16,400 bases of DNA from Chloroflexota bacterium (lineage in GTDB: Bacteria; Chloroflexota; Dehalococcoidia; SM23-28-2; RBG-16-64-32), in assembly GCA_005880055.1 (NCBI GenBank), contig VBJS01000117.1, positions 1 to 16,400 on the forward strand, read 5' to 3'. The position numbers and the translations under genes are program-made. Shown piece after piece: positions 12,827-16,400 of this stretch (position 1 is its first letter; each line of letters begins with the position of its first letter). Below the pieces are notes generated by a model, which saw only the letters and a program-made list of their open reading frames with translations, was not told where the DNA came from and did no database searches.

Positions 12827-13383
12827 TCCAGCTCGCGCCGCCGTCCCTCGTTGGCGAGAAGGTGCGCCTGCGCCCCGCCCGCGAGGAAGATATGCGCCTG
12901 CTGCACAGGTGGATCCACACGCCTGAGGTTCGCCACTGGCTGCACGCCTCCGACCGCCCGGACGGGACACTGGAAGAGGTCACGCGGCGGTTCTGGAGCA
13001 ACTGGGACGCCGTCGAGGGTCGCTTTTGGATTATCGAGACGGCGGAAGGGCGCCCGGCCGGCAACGTACGCCTCCTGGGCATCGACCCCTTTCACCTGCG
13101 CGCGGAGCTGGCGATCAGCATCGGCGAGCCCGACTGCTTCAGCCTGGGTCTGGGCACCGACGCCATCCGCCTCGTCCTCGGCTACGCCTTCGAAGACCTG
13201 GGCCTGCGCCGAGTCGACTTGCAGACAGACGCCGACAACGCCCGGGCCATCCGCTGCTACGAGAAGTGTGGCTTCGTCCGCGAGGGCGTCCTTCGCGCCC
13301 GCCGCCTCCGCTACGGCGAGCCGATCGACATGCTGGCCATGGGTGTGCTGCGGGAGGAGTGGCAGGCGGGCCAGGCGTCCTGA
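12823..13383 (+). CDS. RimJ/RimL-type GNAT acetyltransferase, second of a tandem pair
   Basis: The protein has 186 residues from GTG 12823, which overlaps the upstream stop as GTGA. GGAGG lies about 7 nt before it, inside the preceding coding region, so translation is probably coupled. An upstream GTG at 12781 is in frame but gives an unlikely N-terminus. Motifs are 'GEKVRLRPAREEDMRLLHRW', motif A 'SLGLGTDAIRLVLGYAFEDL' and motif B 'NARAIRCYEKCGFVREGVLR', ending 'LAMGVLREEW'. It is strongly similar to the first acetyltransferase, in nucleotide sequence too (for example around 12670-12710 against 13247-13287). That indicates a tandem duplication with divergence concentrated in the N-terminal half, the part that usually shapes acceptor specificity. 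Confidence 0.9.
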   Translation: MIQLAPPSLVGEKVRLRPAREEDMRLLHRWIHTPEVRHWLHASDRPDGTLEEVTRRFWSNWDAVEGRFWIIETAEGRPAGNVRLLGIDPFHLRAELAISIGEPDCFSLGLGTDAIRLVLGYAFEDLGLRRVDLQTDADNARAIRCYEKCGFVREGVLRARRLRYGEPIDMLAMGVLREEWQAGQAS

Positions 13384-13484
13384 GAGCACGGCCCGCTAGT
13401 TCTCAGCGGATTGTCTGCGGCGCAATGGATAAACGGATTCGGGCCCTCGCCGGCGACGTCCTGTGGGATGCAGGGGCTATGCTA

Positions 13485-13517
13485 CCGCTCGTCCTACGAG
13501 GGCCTCAGGACGAGCGG
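13485..13517. repeat. 11-11-11 hairpin repeat, copy 1
   Basis: CCGCTCGTCCT (13485-13495) and AGGACGAGCGG (13507-13517) form a perfect 11-bp stem around ACGAGGGCCTC. It lies between the converging acetyltransferase and agmatinase-like genes and may terminate or protect transcripts from either side. The loop and outer stem match the copy at 14457-14489, while the inner five pairs differ in a compensated way. Confidence 0.75.
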
Positions 13518-13547
13518 GACTGAGTGTGGGCAACGGGTCAGTTTGAC

Positions 13548-14423
13548 TTACTCCCGCAGCGCTAGCCCGATGAGGCGGTACGTCAGCTTGGCGGCCAGCT
13601 GGGCGTTGGCGCGGGGGCCGAGGGAGGGCGCCAGCTCCGTTACGTCGAAGCCGACCACGCGGTGCTCGCCGGTGACGGCCTCGAGCAGTTCGCTCACCTC
13701 GTCCCAGTGTAGGCCCCCCGGCTCCGGCGTCCCGAGCGCCGAGACCACCGAGGAGTCGAAGGCATCGAGGTCGAAGGTGATGTAGACGCTCTCAGAAAGC
13801 TGCTGGGAGACAGCGCGCGGTCCGAGCGCGCGGAACTCCTGTGGGCTATGGAAGCGCAGTCCCTTCTCGCGGATGTACTCGTGTTCCTCGCGCTCGGCGC
13901 TGCGCAGCCCCACCTGCACCATCCTTCCGGGAAGGACAACCTCGCCGATGCGCCGCAGCGTACAGGCGTGGTTGTAGCGGGAGTCCAGGTACTCGTCCCG
14001 CATATCGGCGTTGGCGTCGAAGGCGAGGACGCAGAGGCCGGGCACGCGCTTCGCGTAGGCCCGCGCCGCGCCGACAGCGACGGTGTGCTCGCCGCCGAGC
14101 GTGACGACGAACTTGCCGTCGTCGATCAATTCGCCGGCCACCTCCTCTATGCGGGCGATCATCGCTTCCGGGCCGCCGGTGTCGACGGCGAGTTCCGGCA
14201 GCGTGTGGATGCCGGCGAGATACGGCTCGCAGCCGATGCCAATGTCATATAGCTCCATGTTGGCCGAGGCGTCGATGATGGCGGCCGGACCCTCCCGGGA
14301 GCCCACCCAGCCGGAAGCGGTGGAGTCGTAAGGGACGGGCAGCACGACGACACGGGAGCGGGCGTAATCGCTGCGTTCAGGCGGGAGCCAGGCAAAGTTG
14401 CGGTGGAAGAAGCGGTCAGTCAC
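13548..14423 (-). CDS. speB: Agmatinase-like ureohydrolase with altered metal ligand
   Basis: This 291-residue protein of the arginase/agmatinase family starts at GTG 14423 without a ribosome site. TACAAT at 14434-14439 would give a leader of only a few bases. Motifs are 'TLGGEHT' (H113), 'FDANADMRDEY' (D136, D140), 'YNHACTLRRIG' (H152), 'FDLDAFD' (D218, D220) and 'GTPEPGG'. Agmatinase hydrolyses agmatine to putrescine and urea at a two-Mn centre. The canonical DAHxD is D-A-N-A-D here, so one of the usual six metal ligands is Asn138. It is downstream of the AdoMet decarboxylase and DHS-like genes on the same strand, after a 385-bp gap. Family membership is firm. Whether it acts on agmatine, or on a substituted guanidine such as aminopropylagmatine, is open. 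Confidence 0.85.
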   Translation of the reverse strand: MTDRFFHRNFAWLPPERSDYARSRVVVLPVPYDSTASGWVGSREGPAAIIDASANMELYDIGIGCEPYLAGIHTLPELAVDTGGPEAMIARIEEVAGELIDDGKFVVTLGGEHTVAVGAARAYAKRVPGLCVLAFDANADMRDEYLDSRYNHACTLRRIGEVVLPGRMVQVGLRSAEREEHEYIREKGLRFHSPQEFRALGPRAVSQQLSESVYITFDLDAFDSSVVSALGTPEPGGLHWDEVSELLEAVTGEHRVVGFDVTELAPSLGPRANAQLAAKLTYRLIGLALRE

Positions 14424-14808
14424 GAAGAGATGGATTGTAGAGGGGCATTATGCGCTCCGCTCATGGTACGAGAGCCTCACCATGAGCGGGACAAGGCGGT
14501 CAGAAGGATGAGGTTCGTTGGTGCGGGAGCAGGGTGCGAGGGCATAAGCCGGCGCGGAGGCGAACCTCTGCCGGAGCGGAAGCCGCAGCGGATGCGGCCG
14601 TGTAGACGATCCGGTCCGAAAGTGTGCGTAATAAGGCCTCCCCAAAGACCTCGACACGCTTAGATTGCGCTTTGCGTTTAGCCGGCTAGCCCTGCCTCCT
14701 TTGGTCAGGTTCGTGCTCTCACTGCCCTTTTTACGCCCCCCGGCGCTAGTTGTCCAGCGCGGCCGTGTTACGACGGCGTATCAGTCGGGGTGTCTCCACT
14801 CGCTCTTC
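14424..14808. other. 385-bp gap between the DHS-like and agmatinase-like genes
   Basis: No convincing gene is present. It holds, from left to right: a TACAAT box (14434-14439, minus) near the agmatinase start; the 11-11-11 hairpin at 14457-14489; GAGGTTCG and CGAACCTC arms near 14510-14565; and a 64-nt potentially structured unit at 14686-14749 whose ends CTAGC and GCTAG pair. I see no clear Rho-independent terminator for the upstream gene. The region breaks an otherwise overlapping operon, so the agmatinase-like gene probably has its own promoter. Confidence 0.5.
14457..14489. repeat. 11-11-11 hairpin repeat, copy 2
   Basis: CCGCTCATGGT (14457-14467) and ACCATGAGCGG (14479-14489) form a perfect 11-bp stem around ACGAGAGCCTC. 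Compared with copy 1, the outer six pairs and ten of eleven loop bases are the same. Four of the five inner stem positions differ, with matching changes on both arms. Confidence 0.75.
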
Positions 14809-15882
14809 TCAGGATGAGACCCTCGTCGGAGCGGCTGTCTTATCCCACTGCCAGTCAAGGGCCGGCGTCTTCCGGGCCTCGATCGCATCGGCAGAACGCT
14901 CGGCCAGCGCACTGACGATGAGGGGGAGGGCGACGGTGGCCTCGACGTTGACGGTGATGAACTGCGCGTCGGGCGAGATCTTGCGCCAGGACTGCGCCTC
15001 TTCGAAGGTGCAGCCTGAGAGCCCACCCCATTGCGGCTGGTCCATCGTGATCTGGATGCCGTAGCTGTGGCCCGGGCGCTGGCGGCCGAAGAGGTAACCG
15101 GCGACGCCACACTGCTGGATGAAGTTCTTGGGGGTGCCACCGCCGATGTAAACGACGCCGGTCTTTTCGGCGGTAAGGGAGAGATGCGTCATCTCCAGCA
15201 CGTCTTCGATTACATCGAAGACGACGCGCTTGCCGGTGCGCAGACGTCCTTCGGCGACGGCGAGCCCATGCACGCTGTCGCCGAAGGCGGGGCAGTAGAT
15301 CGGCACGCCGTGCTTCGCCGCAGCCGTCAGGATGCCTTCCTGCTTCGCCTTCGGGGCCATCGCGCGGCCCAGTAGCTCGAAGTACTCGCGTGTCGTGTAC
15401 GTCCGGTCGTCGTCCAGGGTGAGCGAGAACTCGGTGCAGAATCGCTCGCCGATCGAGAACTCGTGCTCCGGGGCCAGCACGTCGTAGAAGCGGACGACGC
15501 GCAGGTGGGCGAGGCGCACGTCGTCCCCGTTCGGGTCGCCTTGGGCGTGCTCGAAACCCAGCGTCTCGTAGACATCGTGGTAGAGGTTGGCGCCGGTGCT
15601 GGCGATGACGTCGACGAGGCGGGTTTCGATGAGGTACACGATGAGCGGCCGCATACCGGCGGGCACCATGGCGCCGGCGAGGCCGAGGAAGATCGTAGTT
15701 CCGTCGCGCAGCATGGCGTCCCAGATCAGCGCCGCGACGCCAAGATTGCGCGCCTGGAAGGCCGTATCGCCCATGCGCTCGACGATGTCGCCGGCGCTGC
15801 TCTTTGGGGAGACGGTGAAGGGCCGCAGCAGGTCCTCCGCGGGATCCGCCCGAGGCGGACAGCCCTCGTGGTCGCGTGTCAT
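14809..15882 (-). CDS. Deoxyhypusine synthase-like enzyme (bacterial DHS/homospermidine synthase type)
   Basis: This 357-residue NAD-dependent enzyme starts at ATG 15882, which overlaps the speD stop as ATGA. The deoxyhypusine synthase fold shows 'IFLGLAGAMVPAGMRPL' and 'DVIASTGANLYHD' (NAD site), 'CPAFGDSVHG', 'YIGGGTPKNF' and 'SGCTFEEAQSWRKI'. K301 of the last motif aligns with the lysine that carries the aminobutyl imine in eukaryotic DHS ('SWGKI'). In eukaryotes and archaea the enzyme moves the butylamine of spermidine to eIF5A. Bacteria have no hypusinated eIF5A, and several bacterial homologues act as homospermidine synthases using putrescine or spermidine. Next to AdoMet decarboxylase and an agmatinase-like gene, a polyamine role is likely. 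The N-terminal 20 residues are poorly conserved and partly repeat-derived. Confidence 0.88.
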   Translation of the reverse strand: MTRDHEGCPPRADPAEDLLRPFTVSPKSSAGDIVERMGDTAFQARNLGVAALIWDAMLRDGTTIFLGLAGAMVPAGMRPLIVYLIETRLVDVIASTGANLYHDVYETLGFEHAQGDPNGDDVRLAHLRVVRFYDVLAPEHEFSIGERFCTEFSLTLDDDRTYTTREYFELLGRAMAPKAKQEGILTAAAKHGVPIYCPAFGDSVHGLAVAEGRLRTGKRVVFDVIEDVLEMTHLSLTAEKTGVVYIGGGTPKNFIQQCGVAGYLFGRQRPGHSYGIQITMDQPQWGGLSGCTFEEAQSWRKISPDAQFITVNVEATVALPLIVSALAERSADAIEARKTPALDWQWDKTAAPTRVSS

Positions 15883-15909
15883 CCTTCGACGCTGCTCAGG
15901 ACGAGCGGG
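15879..15909. repeat. Interspersed palindromic repeat at the speD/dhs overlap
   Basis: TCATCCT (15879-15885) and AGGACGA (15898-15904) form a stem with one G-U pair, followed by GCGGG. On the minus strand it encodes the last residues of SpeD ('LVLSSVEG'), its TGA stop and the ATG of the DHS-like gene. It shares CTCAGGACGAGCGGG with the hairpin at 13485-13517, so it belongs to the same repeat class. Confidence 0.6.
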
Positions 15910-16265
15910 GCGAGCACCGGTTCCAGGTTGCGCTCCAGCATCTTGACGTCCATCTCGCGGAGGGTGAAGCGCTGCTTGAGGTCTTCGAGGACGAGGGCGG
16001 GTTCAAAGTCCTTGCAGGAGAAGATGTCGGCCCAGATGAGCGCTCGCTCCGGGAAGGTGTGGACGGCGATGTGGCTTTCGGCGATCATGACAAAGCCGCT
16101 GACGCCCCAGTCCTCTGGGCTCGTTCCTTTATATCGCAGGACGGCCGGCTGCGTGATCCTGGTCATCCCCATGAGGTCCGGGTACTGCTCCAGGAGCACG
16201 CGGACGGCATTTTCATCTGCGAGCTGTTCCGGATCACCTCCGTAGCCATCGATGATGACGTGCAT
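15879..16265 (-). CDS. speD: S-adenosylmethionine decarboxylase proenzyme (prokaryotic class 1b)
   Basis: This 128-residue proenzyme has ATG 16265 preceded by AAGGAGG with 5-nt spacing. AdoMet decarboxylase makes decarboxylated AdoMet, the aminopropyl donor for spermidine-type polyamines. The self-cleavage site is E63-S64 in 'IAESHIAVHTFPE'. Ser64 becomes the pyruvoyl cofactor, H69 and C84 ('DIFSCKDF') are the expected processing and catalytic residues, and 'WGVSGFVMIAE' is the usual strand before the site. The length fits the short SpeH/SpeD type of Gram-positives and archaea. The final eight residues are encoded by a palindromic repeat and are not family sequence. It is first of an operon with the DHS-like gene (4-nt overlap). 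No spermidine synthase gene lies in the window. Confidence 0.95.
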   Translation of the reverse strand: MHVIIDGYGGDPEQLADENAVRVLLEQYPDLMGMTRITQPAVLRYKGTSPEDWGVSGFVMIAESHIAVHTFPERALIWADIFSCKDFEPALVLEDLKQRFTLREMDVKMLERNLEPVLAPLVLSSVEG

Positions 16266-16330
16266 CGATCCCTCCTTCGCCGGCCCGAGTGGTAAGGCCG
16301 GGAATTGCTAAGCCCCGAGGCTGTCGGGGC
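16266..16330 (-). promoter_or_regulatory. Two-hairpin 5' leader and ribosome site of speD
   Basis: Hairpin I pairs GCCCCGA (16312-16318) with TCGGGGC (16324-16330) over a 5-nt loop. Hairpin II pairs CCGGCC (16280-16285) with GGCCGG (16296-16301). AAGGAGG (complement of 16271-16277) follows. The minus-strand linker begins TTAGC. Hairpin I with its following TT could also be a terminator of a gene upstream of the window. Sequence 16331-16400 shows no gene. Confidence 0.45.
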
Positions 16331-16400
16331 ACAGAAATGGCCTCCGCGTCCCGGGTCCTTTCCTTAGTACTCCGCCGGAAGCGGAAAGGCCGGAAACATG

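Noticed and set aside
12679..13389. Minus-strand frame opposite the tandem acetyltransferases
   Set aside because: Its internal repeats simply mirror the duplicated plus-strand genes; it has no independent features.
14701..14717. GGTCAGGTTCG resembling the core of SRP (4.5S) RNA
   Set aside because: The following GGAAGGAAGCAGC element and helix-8 pairing are absent; only about 11 bases match.
15463..16245. Plus-strand frame opposite speD and the DHS-like gene
   Set aside because: It is antisense to two strongly supported genes with intact catalytic motifs.
1..16400. tRNA or rRNA genes
   Set aside because: I saw no cloverleaf with a GGTTCGAxxCC arm and CCA end, and no rRNA-like segment on either strand; by-eye scanning can miss degenerate cases.

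Overview
The window is a high-GC (roughly 60-65% by eye), gene-dense bacterial chromosome segment. It has no tRNA, rRNA, CRISPR array or transposase gene. The mix of CoA-transferase, SDR and crotonase genes, a bacterial deoxyhypusine-synthase-like gene beside an AdoMet decarboxylase, many GTG/TTG starts, several starts without a Shine-Dalgarno sequence and abundant short palindromic repeats suggests an uncultured Chloroflexota (Dehalococcoidia/SAR202-like) genome. That assignment is inference from gene content, not a marker gene.

Layout. (1) 1-1991, plus strand: the C-terminal end of a class III (CaiB/BaiF) CoA-transferase, a GNAT acetyltransferase overlapping it by 1 nt, and a second CaiB-type CoA-transferase that appears to lack about 11 internal residues. 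(2) 2054-3492, minus: a ferritin-like/VIT1 (MbfA-type) iron transporter followed by a small membrane protein. (3) 3583-6793, minus: three SDR-fold proteins and a crotonase. One SDR is canonical, one has lost the catalytic Lys (YxxxQ), and one is a 194-residue remnant with no catalytic half. (4) 6824-8272: a 98-bp MITE-like element, a SufR-like regulator frameshifted inside its HTH, a divergent hypothetical gene and a second MITE-like element. (5) 8273-11289: an M16 zinc peptidase divergent from a class C beta-lactamase-fold serine hydrolase. (6) 11436-13383: an MBL-fold hydrolase (minus) divergent from two tandem, overlapping RimJ/RimL-type acetyltransferases (plus). (7) 13548-16265, minus: a polyamine block of AdoMet decarboxylase (speD), a deoxyhypusine/homospermidine-synthase-like enzyme overlapping it by 4 nt, and an agmatinase-like protein in which the DAHxD metal-ligand His is Asn. 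No aminopropyltransferase is present.

Regions 1 and 3 look like acyl-CoA or carboxylic-acid catabolism. Region 7 would make decarboxylated AdoMet and putrescine-type amines and rearrange them through an NAD-dependent aminobutyl transfer.

The most unusual feature is the repeat content. Purine-rich heptanucleotide tandem repeats lie at three gene junctions. There is a family of GTAGGGGCG-ended inverted repeats, a pair of 11-11-11 hairpins whose stems covary, and a two-hairpin leader shared by the peptidase and speD genes. Several of these repeats supply stop codons or C-terminal residues of neighbouring genes.
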